DNA of 64,000 nt from Wandonia haliotis (GTDB lineage Bacteria; Bacteroidota; Bacteroidia; Flavobacteriales_D; Crocinitomicaceae): positions 62,001 to 126,000 of the forward strand of contig NZ_BAAAFH010000003.1 of assembly GCF_039523435.1 (NCBI RefSeq). The letters run 5' to 3'. The notes under the pieces were generated by a model, which was not told where the DNA came from, did no database searches, and was given only the letters and a program-made list of their open reading frames with translations. Shown one piece after another: positions 34,579 through 42,589 of this stretch. Every line of letters begins with the position of its first letter. The stretch's first letter is position 1. Made by a program: the position numbers and the translations under genes.

Positions 34579-35007
34579 ATGACATTAATCGCACGAAATT
34601 CGATAGAAAAGCTGGTACCGCAACGCGAACCTATACTAATGGTTCACGAGCTTATCAGTCAGGAAGAAAAGAAAACAGTCAGTCGTTTTCACATTGCTGC
34701 GGACAATTTGTTTGTAGAAAACGGACAGCTTCAAGCTCCCGGGTTAATAGAAAATATTGCACAAACGGCAGCAGCACGAGCCGGATATGTATCTTTTTCC
34801 ACAAATGAACCTCCAAAAATTGGTTTTATCGGAGCGATTTCAAAGCTAATTGTTCATGAGCTCCCTCAGGTGGAAGAGGAAATTGAAACGACTGTGGAAG
34901 AAATCAGCAGTTTTATGAATGTGTCCGTCATCAAAGGCAGTAGCGTACGCAATGGTCGCGTACTGGCAGAATGTGAAATGAAAATTTTTATCCAGGAAGA
35001 TGTCTAA
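34579..35007 (+). CDS. Hotdog-fold 3-hydroxyacyl-ACP dehydratase (ApeP/ApeI-like)
   Basis: A 142-residue FabZ-like protein. The N-terminal element VPQREPILMVHEL parallels the PHRYPFLLVDRV of FabZ, and PGLIENIAQTAAA covers the central helix with its acid. The catalytic GHFPGxP loop of FabZ is not recognisable (the place reads DNLFVENGQLQAPG), as in polyene-cluster dehydratases of the ApeP type. It should remove water from 3-hydroxyacyl-ACP to give the conjugated double bond. It overlaps the thioesterase gene by 8 nt. Confidence 0.8.
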   Translation: MTLIARNSIEKLVPQREPILMVHELISQEEKKTVSRFHIAADNLFVENGQLQAPGLIENIAQTAAARAGYVSFSTNEPPKIGFIGAISKLIVHELPQVEEEIETTVEEISSFMNVSVIKGSSVRNGRVLAECEMKIFIQEDV

Positions 35008-35443
35008 AATGCATAAACGGGAAGTGATAAGTCTGGAAATTGAAGGTGATATCCGATTCAGTGAGGTAGACTCCATGAATGTGGTCTGGCACGGAAATTA
35101 TCTGAAATATTTCGAGGATGCCCGTGAAGCTTTTGGTATTCACTACGGAATGGCATACATAGATATTTATAACAGCGGATTTCTTACTCCTATTGTGAAA
35201 AGTGAAATTGAACATAAGTTTCCCCTGAAATATGGCGATAAATTCCGCACAAAAATAGCACTGGTAAAAACGATTGCCGCTAAAATAGTTTACGAATATG
35301 AAATACTGAATGTAACGACTGGTAAGATTAGTGCTGTTGGAAAAACAATTCAGGTTTTTATTGATAACCAGGGAGAACTTCAATTGGTGAGTCCCCGATT
35401 TTATAAAGAATGGTTCAACCGGATTCAATGGGAGAAAGAATGA
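35000..35443 (+). CDS. Acyl-ACP/CoA thioesterase-like hotdog protein (YbgC/4HBT family)
   Basis: A 147-residue hotdog-fold protein. The family signature is clear: F20-x-E-x-D24, then VVWHGNYLKYFEDARE (28-43), equivalent to DxxxxVYHxNYLxxFExAR of YbgC-type thioesterases with the catalytic Asp at position 24. It may release the finished polyene or edit stalled chains. Its TGA overlaps the ATG of the next ketosynthase. Confidence 0.87.
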   Translation: MSKMHKREVISLEIEGDIRFSEVDSMNVVWHGNYLKYFEDAREAFGIHYGMAYIDIYNSGFLTPIVKSEIEHKFPLKYGDKFRTKIALVKTIAAKIVYEYEILNVTTGKISAVGKTIQVFIDNQGELQLVSPRFYKEWFNRIQWEKE

Positions 35444-36528
35444 TTTATATAGGTGCTGGTAATATCTACAGCCCACTGGGTAAGTCCCTCAGTGAAAACT
35501 GGGAGAATCTGCTTGCGGGGAAAACAGCAATCCGACCTTATTCTTCCTTGAAACCTGAAGATCCACCTCTTTATCTCTCCCGGTTTGAAGAAAAAGGAAA
35601 CTTTTACACCCGAATTTTTGACTGTATTGACACGACTCTTCTTTCGCTTGTGGGTCAAGAACCTGACTGGTCGAAAACCGTACTTATTTTTTCAAGTACA
35701 AAAGCAGATATAGAACAGTTAGAGTCCAGAAATATTGAACAATCATTGTTGGATTACACCTGTACTAAACTTCAGGAGAAATATCCTGCCAAAACTGCGA
35801 TTACTGTATCCAACGCCTGTATTTCAGGTATTACAGCCCTTTTGTTAGCACACGATCTGATAAAAACAGGACAATATGAAAATGCCCTTGTCGTAGCCGC
35901 AGATAATTGTTCCACATTTGTCTCGGAAGGGTTCAAATCGTTTTATGCCATTGCTTCGGACTTCTGTAAACCGTACGATACCAACCGACAAGGCATTAAT
36001 CTTGGAGAGGGTGTTGCTTCTGCATTTGTCAGCTCAGATCGTAATATATTTACGAATACACCCACGGCACTTTTAGGAGGAGCTTCTGCAAATGATGCCA
36101 ACCATATTTCGGGACCAAGTCGTACGGGAGAAGGTTTGTTCAGAGCGACAAAACGTGCATTGGAATATGCCGGAAAGTCACCTGAACAAATTGATTACAT
36201 CTCTGCACATGGTACAGCAACCCGCTATAACGATGACATGGAATCTATGGCGATTGACCGCCTGAACCTGAATGAGGTTCCCGTAAACAGTCTTAAAGGT
36301 TATTTTGGACATACTTTAGGTGCTGCAGGATTAATAGAAACACTTGTTACCATAGAACAAATGAATACGAATCTGATTCTCGGAACAAAAGGATTGGAAA
36401 ACCCGGGAACAGTAAAACCCATTAACGTATTCCCAGATACTATTGAAAAGCATCTTAATACTGTTCTCAAAAGCGGATCCGGTTTCGGGGGATGCAATGC
36501 AGCAATCGTATTGGAAAAATTAAAATGA
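35440..36528 (+). CDS. Beta-ketoacyl-ACP synthase 2 (active site complete)
   Basis: A 362-residue condensing enzyme from the ATG at 35440, which overlaps the preceding TGA (ATGA); an earlier ATG at 35410 is inside the thioesterase and less likely. Shorter than usual FabF (about 410). Catalytic residues are Cys127 (SNACISG), His257 (SAHGTAT) and His291 (GHTLGAAG), all kept. The C-terminus is GSGFGGCNAAIV. The early half is shortened and has few FabF landmarks, so a special chain-length role is possible. The ATGA at its end starts the next gene. Confidence 0.88.
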   Translation: MIYIGAGNIYSPLGKSLSENWENLLAGKTAIRPYSSLKPEDPPLYLSRFEEKGNFYTRIFDCIDTTLLSLVGQEPDWSKTVLIFSSTKADIEQLESRNIEQSLLDYTCTKLQEKYPAKTAITVSNACISGITALLLAHDLIKTGQYENALVVAADNCSTFVSEGFKSFYAIASDFCKPYDTNRQGINLGEGVASAFVSSDRNIFTNTPTALLGGASANDANHISGPSRTGEGLFRATKRALEYAGKSPEQIDYISAHGTATRYNDDMESMAIDRLNLNEVPVNSLKGYFGHTLGAAGLIETLVTIEQMNTNLILGTKGLENPGTVKPINVFPDTIEKHLNTVLKSGSGFGGCNAAIVLEKLK

Positions 36529-37127
36529 TGGAGAGCCAACCCACATATTGCCGGATAACCGATGACCTTTGCAGTAGTAACGGACAAAAAATCCACAATA
36601 CCCAAAAACTGCCAGCTCAGCAATGGTTTCGTTTTCTCTTTGACCATTTGGAACTGGAGTATCCTAAGTTTCATAAAATGGATGGTTTGTCCAAACTTGG
36701 CGTCCTTGGAGTAGAGTTTTTAAAAACAGTCGAATCACTTCCGACGGAAACAGATGAAATAGCGGTTGTATTTGTGAACAAACACTCCAGCCTTGACGCT
36801 GACCTTTCCCATCAGGAACAAATAGAAAAAGGAAGCGCCAGTCCGGCTATGTTTGTATATACCTTACCCAATATTGTGTTGGGTGAAATTGCTATTCGTA
36901 ATAAATGGTATGGAGAACAACAGTTTTTCATAAAAAACGAATGGCCCCATGAATTGATACACGAGTATATTGTAACTATATTTGAACTGAACAAAGCCAA
37001 CCGCATTATCATAGGTTATGTCGATTATTTCCAGGAAAAAACGGATGGTAAATGGGTCATTCTGACTCAGGATCAGTTCAACAATGAAAAAATACGCGAA
37101 GAAATAAACACTTTTTTTGATAAATAA
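36525..37127 (+). CDS. Ketosynthase-like protein without catalytic cysteine (Ketoacyl-synt_2-like)
   Basis: A 200-residue protein from the ATG at 36525, which overlaps the previous stop (ATGA). The middle (VVFVNKHSSLDADL, then GSASPAMFVYTLPNIVLGEIAIR) matches the N-terminal half of a ketosynthase, including the SPxxF-x-x-TLPN segment, but no Cys or His of the active site is present and the C-terminal thiolase half is missing. It may be a scaffold or chain-length partner for the true ketosynthases. It lies 6 nt before ACP2. Function inferred from position only. Confidence 0.75.
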   Translation: MMESQPTYCRITDDLCSSNGQKIHNTQKLPAQQWFRFLFDHLELEYPKFHKMDGLSKLGVLGVEFLKTVESLPTETDEIAVVFVNKHSSLDADLSHQEQIEKGSASPAMFVYTLPNIVLGEIAIRNKWYGEQQFFIKNEWPHELIHEYIVTIFELNKANRIIIGYVDYFQEKTDGKWVILTQDQFNNEKIREEINTFFDK

Positions 37128-37133
37128 TTTTCC

Positions 37134-37391
37134 ATGGAAGCATTAAAGGAAACCTTAAAACAACAGATTATTGAGCACCTGAACCTGGAAGAGCTGACAA
37201 TAGCAGACTTCCCGGATGACGAACCGCTTTTCGGAGAGAATATCGGTCTTGATTCTATTGATTCTCTTGAATTGATTGTACTTCTTGAAAACGAATACGG
37301 TGCCAAATTATCCAGTCCTGAAGAAGGAAAGCAAGTATTTCATTCTGTGAATTCGCTGGCTGAGTTCATCTCCTCGCACCGCACTAAATAA
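37134..37391 (+). CDS. Acyl carrier protein 2 of the polyene cluster
   Basis: An 85-residue acidic carrier. The phosphopantetheine serine is Ser41 in GLDSIDSLELIVL. It differs from ACP1 in length and recognition helix (LENEYGAKLSSPEEG), so the two carriers may serve different partners, for example starter loading and elongation. A 73-nt spacer with a weak AATTGT/ACAATT inverted repeat separates it from the next ketosynthase. Confidence 0.92.
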   Translation: MEALKETLKQQIIEHLNLEELTIADFPDDEPLFGENIGLDSIDSLELIVLLENEYGAKLSSPEEGKQVFHSVNSLAEFISSHRTK

Positions 37392-37464
37392 ACCTACAGG
37401 AATAGACGATTCACGACCTTCTGAATTGTTGTGCTCCGGCATTTGACAATTAAAAACGAGACGG

Positions 37465-38640
37465 ATGAAAATATACATAACCGGTTTAGGAGCTGTTTCT
37501 GCGATTGGAATGTCCGTTGCTGAGCACCTGAAATCATTATTGGAGGAGAAACATGGCATTTCTAAAATTGAGCTTGTACGGGAGCTAAAAACACCCTATA
37601 CAGGTGGTGAAATCAAGTTCAGTAATGCTCAACTCGCAGACCTGTTAGAGGTTTCGGAAAATGGTTATTCCCGAACAGCTCTTTTGGCTATGATTGCCGC
37701 CCGCGAAGCATTCCCCGTTACAGCACCTCCCTCCGACCGAATCGGGGTTATAAACGGAACCAGTGTTGGGGGAATGGATCTTACTGAAAATTTTTACGAA
37801 GAATATCTTCATGGAAATCTGGCTAATGCGTCTGTGATTCTTTCTCACGAATGCGGAACATCAACAGAGAATATCGCCCGGCTTTTAGGAATAAATGGCT
37901 ACAAAACGACATTGTCCACCGCTTGTTCTTCGGCAGCAAATGCTATTATGCTGGGAGCACGACTGATGAAAGCAGGAAAACTCGATGCTGTTCTCGCAGG
38001 GGGAACGGATGCTCTGTCTGCCTTTACCGTAAACGGATTTAATTCCTTAGGAATTTATGACAGTGAGCTGAGTCGCCCGTTCGATAACACCCGTAAAGGG
38101 CTGAATCTGGGTGAAGGAGCCGGTTTTATTTTCCTTGAAACAGAAGAAAGTATAAAGAAAACAGGAAATCCTGTTCTAGCAAAGTTGATCGGATGGGGAA
38201 ATGCCAACGACGCATTCCATCAAACCGCCTCATCTCCCGAAGCAACAGGTGCTAAGCTGGCTATGCAAAGTGCAATGAACATTGCGGGGATTCTTCCGGA
38301 AGAAATTGATTACATCAATGCGCATGGAACGGGTACAGAAAATAATGACAACACAGAAGTCAAGGCTATTTCTGATCTTTTTCCCGGAAAAAAACCTCCC
38401 TTTAGTTCTACAAAACAATATACCGGACATACACTGGCAGCCGCAGGCGGACTGGAAGCTGTTTTTTCGGTCTTATCCATTCAACACGGTATTATTTACC
38501 CGAATATGCGATGGAAGAATCAAATGGAAAACACTCCATTGACACCATCACAAACACTAGAACGTAAAGAAATACGTTGTGTTTTGTCTAATTCTTTTGG
38601 GTTCGGAGGAAATAATTCAACTTTGATTTTCAGAAAATAA
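37465..38640 (+). CDS. Beta-ketoacyl-ACP synthase 3 (active site complete)
   Basis: A 391-residue condensing enzyme with Cys154 (STACSSAANA), His287 (NAHGTGTENND) and His322 (GHTLAAAGG), and the C-terminal LSNSFGFGGNNSTLIF. Close to normal FabF/ApeR length. With the enzymes at 32242 and 35440 it gives three complete ketosynthases in one operon, which fits a pathway with separate initiation and elongation enzymes. It is followed after 6 nt by a lipoprotein gene. Confidence 0.92.
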   Translation: MKIYITGLGAVSAIGMSVAEHLKSLLEEKHGISKIELVRELKTPYTGGEIKFSNAQLADLLEVSENGYSRTALLAMIAAREAFPVTAPPSDRIGVINGTSVGGMDLTENFYEEYLHGNLANASVILSHECGTSTENIARLLGINGYKTTLSTACSSAANAIMLGARLMKAGKLDAVLAGGTDALSAFTVNGFNSLGIYDSELSRPFDNTRKGLNLGEGAGFIFLETEESIKKTGNPVLAKLIGWGNANDAFHQTASSPEATGAKLAMQSAMNIAGILPEEIDYINAHGTGTENNDNTEVKAISDLFPGKKPPFSSTKQYTGHTLAAAGGLEAVFSVLSIQHGIIYPNMRWKNQMENTPLTPSQTLERKEIRCVLSNSFGFGGNNSTLIFRK

Positions 38641-38646
38641 AAAGAA

Positions 38647-39210
38647 ATGCGTTGGCAAATTACATTTCTTAGTGCCTGTTCTCTCGTTCTTTTTTATTCC
38701 TGTACAGCTTACAGGGAAGATGATCAGAGACAAATCGTCTCAAAAGAAAAAATATGGATTGATCTGAATAAAATTGTTGGAACCTGGCAAATTATTGATG
38801 CCAAAGTCATCGATAAAGACAATCAATTTCTTAAGGAATGTAAGAAAGAATATGGATCCTACTGCCTTGCTCTTTTAGATTACTACAAACATGCATTTAT
38901 TGGTTGTCAGCTGATCTTTAAAAGCACTTATGCAACAGAAATCTTGTACGTGAATACGGGAAAACAGCAAGAATATAAATTCCCAGATATGGAATATGGA
39001 TCGTATGAAGCCTATCAGAACAACTCAAAAAGTAGTTCTTTTACACTATTTATCAATGGTTCTTCTTATTTTACAACGAATGATACCTCACACAATAATT
39101 ATATAGAATATCAAGCCATCCCTGTAAGTGACACAGAGCTAAAGTTAAAATTTACAGAGGCTTCCAGCTTGCTAGAAATTAATTTTCTACTAAAAAAAGA
39201 ACTCCAATGA
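38647..39210 (+). CDS. Lipoprotein of the polyene cluster, unknown function
   Basis: A 187-residue lipoprotein (MRWQITFLSACSLVLFYSC, lipobox FYSC). The mature part has a WQIIDAKVIDKD segment and aromatic-rich strands (GSYEAYQNN) suggestive of a small lipocalin-like barrel; I do not recognise the family. Aryl-polyene clusters usually encode one small lipoprotein (ApeN-like) that helps carry the pigment to the outer membrane, a role that fits here. Its end overlaps the following ketosynthase-like gene by 4 nt. Confidence 0.7.
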   Translation: MRWQITFLSACSLVLFYSCTAYREDDQRQIVSKEKIWIDLNKIVGTWQIIDAKVIDKDNQFLKECKKEYGSYCLALLDYYKHAFIGCQLIFKSTYATEILYVNTGKQQEYKFPDMEYGSYEAYQNNSKSSSFTLFINGSSYFTTNDTSHNNYIEYQAIPVSDTELKLKFTEASSLLEINFLLKKELQ

Positions 39211-40127
39211 AAACATACATTCACTCATACGCAACCATATCAAGAGTAGACTCTTTCGAAAACGGGATTGTATCCGGTGAATCCATAACTGTACATCCGG
39301 AAACTGTACATCCGAATTACAGAGAGTATATCACTCCTGCCCTCATTCGTCGCATGAGTCCGGTTGTAAAAATGGGAGTGACCGCAGGACTAAAATGTAT
39401 TCAGGAATATTCCGGTGAGTTGGGAGGAATCGTTGTTGGAACGGATTTAGGCTGTTTACGTGATACGGAAAAATTTCTGGGAACAGTTGTCAAACACGAA
39501 GGACTGGCCATATCTCCCACTGCTTTTATTCAGTCTACGCACAACACGGTTGCAGGACAAATTGCTCTGACGATTGGAAATAACGGGTACAACATGACTC
39601 ACTCGCAACAGGGAATTTCCTTCGAGTGCGCTCTGTTGGATGCACAATTACTCTCTTTTGAGACCAACCTGCCAACACTGGTCGGTGCTTGCGAGGAAAA
39701 CATCCCTTTTTTAGGAGAAATGGCAAACGAATTTGGGCTTGAAAACACCGATCTTTCGGAAGGAGCCTCTTATTTCATGATTTCATCCGAAAAAAGAGAG
39801 GCAAAAGCAGCCATTACCGCTGTTCAAACCGGATTACATAAAGAGGAATTAGCAAACTACCTCTCTGACAAGTCGGTCGATTTTGTGCTATATGCTTCGC
39901 AGTTTGATCAGCTTCCTGATTTGCAACAATCTTCATTTGATTTTTCCGAATACTGTGGTAATTATGGAACAAATACAGCTTTCGGAACTCAACTTGCAGT
40001 AGAATTGCTCGAAAAACCCATCCAAAAGTTGGCAACAATAGAGTTGACTTCAGTACATCGTATCGCAGTGTTAAACCTGCACCGCAACAAAGAGGTAAGC
40101 TGCATTCTCGTAGAACGAGAAGCCTAG
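39207..40127 (+). CDS. Ketosynthase-like protein without catalytic cysteine
   Basis: A 306-residue protein of the Ketoacyl-synt_2 type. The region ISPTAFIQSTHNTVAGQIAL (102-121) and GYNMTHSQQG (127-136) align with the ketosynthase core, but the nucleophile position reads His-Ser-Gln-Gln instead of Ala-Cys-Ala-Ser and the C-terminal histidines are missing. Chain-length factors of type II polyketide synthases likewise lack the Cys, so a partner role is plausible. A 15-bp tandem repeat near 39288-39314 encodes two TVHP units. Last gene of the plus half; a secreted protein follows after 34 nt. Confidence 0.78.
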   Translation: MKTYIHSYATISRVDSFENGIVSGESITVHPETVHPNYREYITPALIRRMSPVVKMGVTAGLKCIQEYSGELGGIVVGTDLGCLRDTEKFLGTVVKHEGLAISPTAFIQSTHNTVAGQIALTIGNNGYNMTHSQQGISFECALLDAQLLSFETNLPTLVGACEENIPFLGEMANEFGLENTDLSEGASYFMISSEKREAKAAITAVQTGLHKEELANYLSDKSVDFVLYASQFDQLPDLQQSSFDFSEYCGNYGTNTAFGTQLAVELLEKPIQKLATIELTSVHRIAVLNLHRNKEVSCILVEREA

Positions 40128-40161
40128 CCGATAAAGTTTATAATCTTACATAGTTTCTGTA

Positions 40162-41121
40162 ATGAAAACGTTTCTAGCACTTTTTACTTTAGCACTTTCG
40201 GTTTTAGGTTATAGTCAGGACTATAACTTCAAACCAAACTGGAATGAAGGCACTGTTAAACACATTAAAATTGTCCGGATTGAAAGAACGTATGAAGATG
40301 AAACGTTAATTTCAGACACAACTCTATATAACGAAGCTCAGATTAAAGTTCTAAAAGATAACAGAAACGATTATACACTTGAAGTTCTTTTTGAAAATCA
40401 GGCATTGAGAGCAGCCGTAAGACTTTATGAAAAGCTCGGAGAAGAACTAAAAGATCTTCAGGACTTAAGATTAATCTTTTCCGTAAAAAAAGAAACCGCT
40501 GAATCTACATTACTAAACTGGAAAGAAGCCCAACGGTTTATGAATACCAGTTTTGACCAAATATATTCTGTTATCACCGATAAAGTTCCAGATGCTTCGC
40601 CTTATATTGAATTACTATTTTTACCATTACAGGAGATTTTCGACAACAAAGAAAACCTCGAAGAATACATGCAAACAAACATTGGTTATATTTTAATTCC
40701 TTTCAACAAGAACTTTCAGATTGGGAAGACCATTACCCACACAGAAACCCAAAAGAATCCTTTCGGCTCAATGCAAGAGATTTCTGCTACAACTTTACTA
40801 ACACTTGAATCAGTAAATGAACACTCAAAAACCGGTACAATTCATCAGGAAATTAAACTCGATTTAACTGAATTTACAGAAATGATAAAGAGCATGGTGA
40901 GCAGAATGTCACAATCTGTTTCTGATGAAGAACTTAGCCCCGAAAAAATAAAAGAAATTGACGCATTTGAAATTGATGTTAAAAATAATCAGGTCATAAT
41001 ATTTAATTACGAAACAAACTGGGTAACTAAAGTAATTAGAAAAGAAGTTGTTTCTGGAGTCAACCCTAAAAAGGCGGTAAAAACAAAAAAGGAAACAATT
41101 ACAACAATAGATATACAGTAA
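40162..41121 (+). CDS. Secreted protein of unknown function
   Basis: A 319-residue protein with a signal peptide (MKTFLALFTLALSVLGYSQ). The mature part is mostly charged helix and strand, with a repeated pattern of acidic patches (YEDETLISD, LEKLGEELKDLQD-like). I see no catalytic motif; the C-terminus (KAVKTKKETITTIDIQ) is basic. The segment IKIVRIERTYEDETLISDTT suggests a small repeat of beta strands, as in DUF6263-like proteins. It lies 34 nt after the cluster but is not obviously part of it. Confidence 0.65.
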   Translation: MKTFLALFTLALSVLGYSQDYNFKPNWNEGTVKHIKIVRIERTYEDETLISDTTLYNEAQIKVLKDNRNDYTLEVLFENQALRAAVRLYEKLGEELKDLQDLRLIFSVKKETAESTLLNWKEAQRFMNTSFDQIYSVITDKVPDASPYIELLFLPLQEIFDNKENLEEYMQTNIGYILIPFNKNFQIGKTITHTETQKNPFGSMQEISATTLLTLESVNEHSKTGTIHQEIKLDLTEFTEMIKSMVSRMSQSVSDEELSPEKIKEIDAFEIDVKNNQVIIFNYETNWVTKVIRKEVVSGVNPKKAVKTKKETITTIDIQ

Positions 41122-41218
41122 AGATACAGGCTTAATACATCTCTTTCGTTTTATTACTTTACTGAAATACTCAAAAGGTTGTTTCTATTCAAAACGATAT
41201 AACTAATTCAATATCAGA

Positions 41219-41929
41219 ATGAGAATATTCCAAAAAAAAATAACAACCCTTGCTCTTTACATAGTGACATTAGCTCTACTAACCAGTTGTTCAGTAAAAA
41301 ATGATTGCAATAACCAATTTGAATTTGTTTCATGCAATATCGATTCTATTCCAATCCTGAATCTGGACATAACAAAACATCCCGATACGATTCGTAAAGA
41401 AATGAACAAATTGTATAACTCTGATCTCTGTAAAAATTGCTCTCTAGTAGACTTTAGGTTACCTTTTACGATTGATAATCAAAAAGGATATCTAAAAATT
41501 ATGACAGATTTTGATTTTCCCGTTTGTGAAAATTGTCCTATACCCATTCGTCGAAGAAACAATTTTTCAATAATGATTAATTCAAGAAATCAATTGTCCG
41601 CGGGAGGAAAACTCATTCCACTTGATTCTTTACAATCAGAAATTAATAGATACTTAAGTACTGTGGGAATTGACAAAATGGGTCCTGAAAATTTTGGACA
41701 AGTAAACTTCAGAATGTTTTGGGATCAAAGTTCATCTATTGAGTTTTTAGATTCTGTTCTTATCTCCTTGTATTCTTCACATCTTTCATTTGTTTTAGCA
41801 GAACTAGAAAAAGAAGGAATCGATTTTTGTAAATTAGAAAAAACTACTATCAAACAATTGAAAGAAAAGTATCCGCTAAGAATAGAGTTTGATTTAGGGA
41901 AAATCGAAAAAAACAGTCCGAAACGTTGA
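41219..41929 (+). CDS. Lipoprotein of unknown function
   Basis: A 236-residue lipoprotein (MRIFQKKITTLALYIVTLALLTSC, lipobox LLTSC). The mature part has two CxxC-like pairs: CKNC (with LYNSDLCKNCSL) and CENC (FPVCENCPIPIR). This hints at a metal or disulfide centre. The sequence NNFSIMINSRNQLSAGGKLIPLD resembles ExbD/TolR-like beta segments (MTINxxxxIxxxG-like) without their N-terminal span; this is only a resemblance. It stands between an unknown exported protein and the Crp/Fnr regulator. Confidence 0.65.
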   Translation: MRIFQKKITTLALYIVTLALLTSCSVKNDCNNQFEFVSCNIDSIPILNLDITKHPDTIRKEMNKLYNSDLCKNCSLVDFRLPFTIDNQKGYLKIMTDFDFPVCENCPIPIRRRNNFSIMINSRNQLSAGGKLIPLDSLQSEINRYLSTVGIDKMGPENFGQVNFRMFWDQSSSIEFLDSVLISLYSSHLSFVLAELEKEGIDFCKLEKTTIKQLKEKYPLRIEFDLGKIEKNSPKR

Positions 41930-41954
41930 AAACAGAAAAATAAACACACGTAAA

Positions 41955-42518
41955 ATGGAATCATTCATCTCTTTTATCAGTCAACTCAGTGCTCTTGATG
42001 AAAAGGTAAAAGAAGAATTGTTGGAGATCGTAGAAACAAAGACGATCGCAAAAGGAAGAACCGTTTTTTCTCCTAACAGACGTTGTCAGGAACTCTTTTT
42101 TGTTAATTCAGGGCTGGTAAAAATGCTGTTTCATTCAGATGGTGATCAATTCATTATGCGCTTCTTCGAAGAGAACACTATGTTCACAGATCTCGAAAGT
42201 TCTAACACAAAGCGGCATTCAAAGTATGAAGTTATTGCTTTAGAAGATACCGAATTGGTTGTAGTCCCCTTTTACCCATTTGAGAAACTTTGCCTAAAAC
42301 ACCATGCCCTCGAAACTTTCTACAGAAAATTTCTCACCATTGCCAACCTCAATATGATGGCAAGAATCAAAGAAATGCTGGAAGAAGACGCGAAGAAAAG
42401 GTACGAAAACTTTGTGCTAAATTACCCTCATATTGTTCAACGAATAAATCTGGGTGACTTATCCGGGTATCTTGGAATTACTCAGGTATCATTAAGCAGA
42501 ATTCGTGCACAGAAATAG
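41955..42518 (+). CDS. Crp/Fnr-family transcriptional regulator
   Basis: A 187-residue protein. The N-terminal cyclic-nucleotide-binding-like barrel (about 1-120) contains KGRTVFSPNRRCQELFFVNS, GLVKMLFHSDGDQFIMRFF and YEVIALEDTELVVV; it lacks the cysteines of Fnr and the usual cAMP arginine. The C-terminal helix-turn-helix is short and complete only to INLGDLSGYLGITQVSLSRIRAQK, a pattern of many Bacteroidota Crp-like regulators. A 10-bp palindrome near the promoter of the following deiodinase-like gene is a candidate target. Confidence 0.85.
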   Translation: MESFISFISQLSALDEKVKEELLEIVETKTIAKGRTVFSPNRRCQELFFVNSGLVKMLFHSDGDQFIMRFFEENTMFTDLESSNTKRHSKYEVIALEDTELVVVPFYPFEKLCLKHHALETFYRKFLTIANLNMMARIKEMLEEDAKKRYENFVLNYPHIVQRINLGDLSGYLGITQVSLSRIRAQK

Positions 42519-42559
42519 CGTTTTTATCATTTGTTAAAAGAATTAGTATTTCATACGTC

Positions 42560-42579
42560 TAATTTTGCTCGTAATTACG
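42560..42579 (+). promoter_or_regulatory. -7 element and 10-bp palindrome upstream of the deiodinase-like gene
   Basis: TAATTTTG (42560-42567) matches TAnnTTTG; the start codon is at 42590. Two nucleotides downstream lies the perfect palindrome CGTAATTACG (42570-42579), placed where a repressor would block the transcription start. The Crp/Fnr-type gene ends 41 nt upstream. Confidence 0.4.
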
Positions 42580-42589
42580 CAAAAAGATT

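Noticed and set aside
39288..39314. Tandem repeat suggesting a mobile or CRISPR-like element
   Set aside because: Just two copies of a 15-bp unit inside a coding region, encoding TVHPE and TVHPN; a local duplication.
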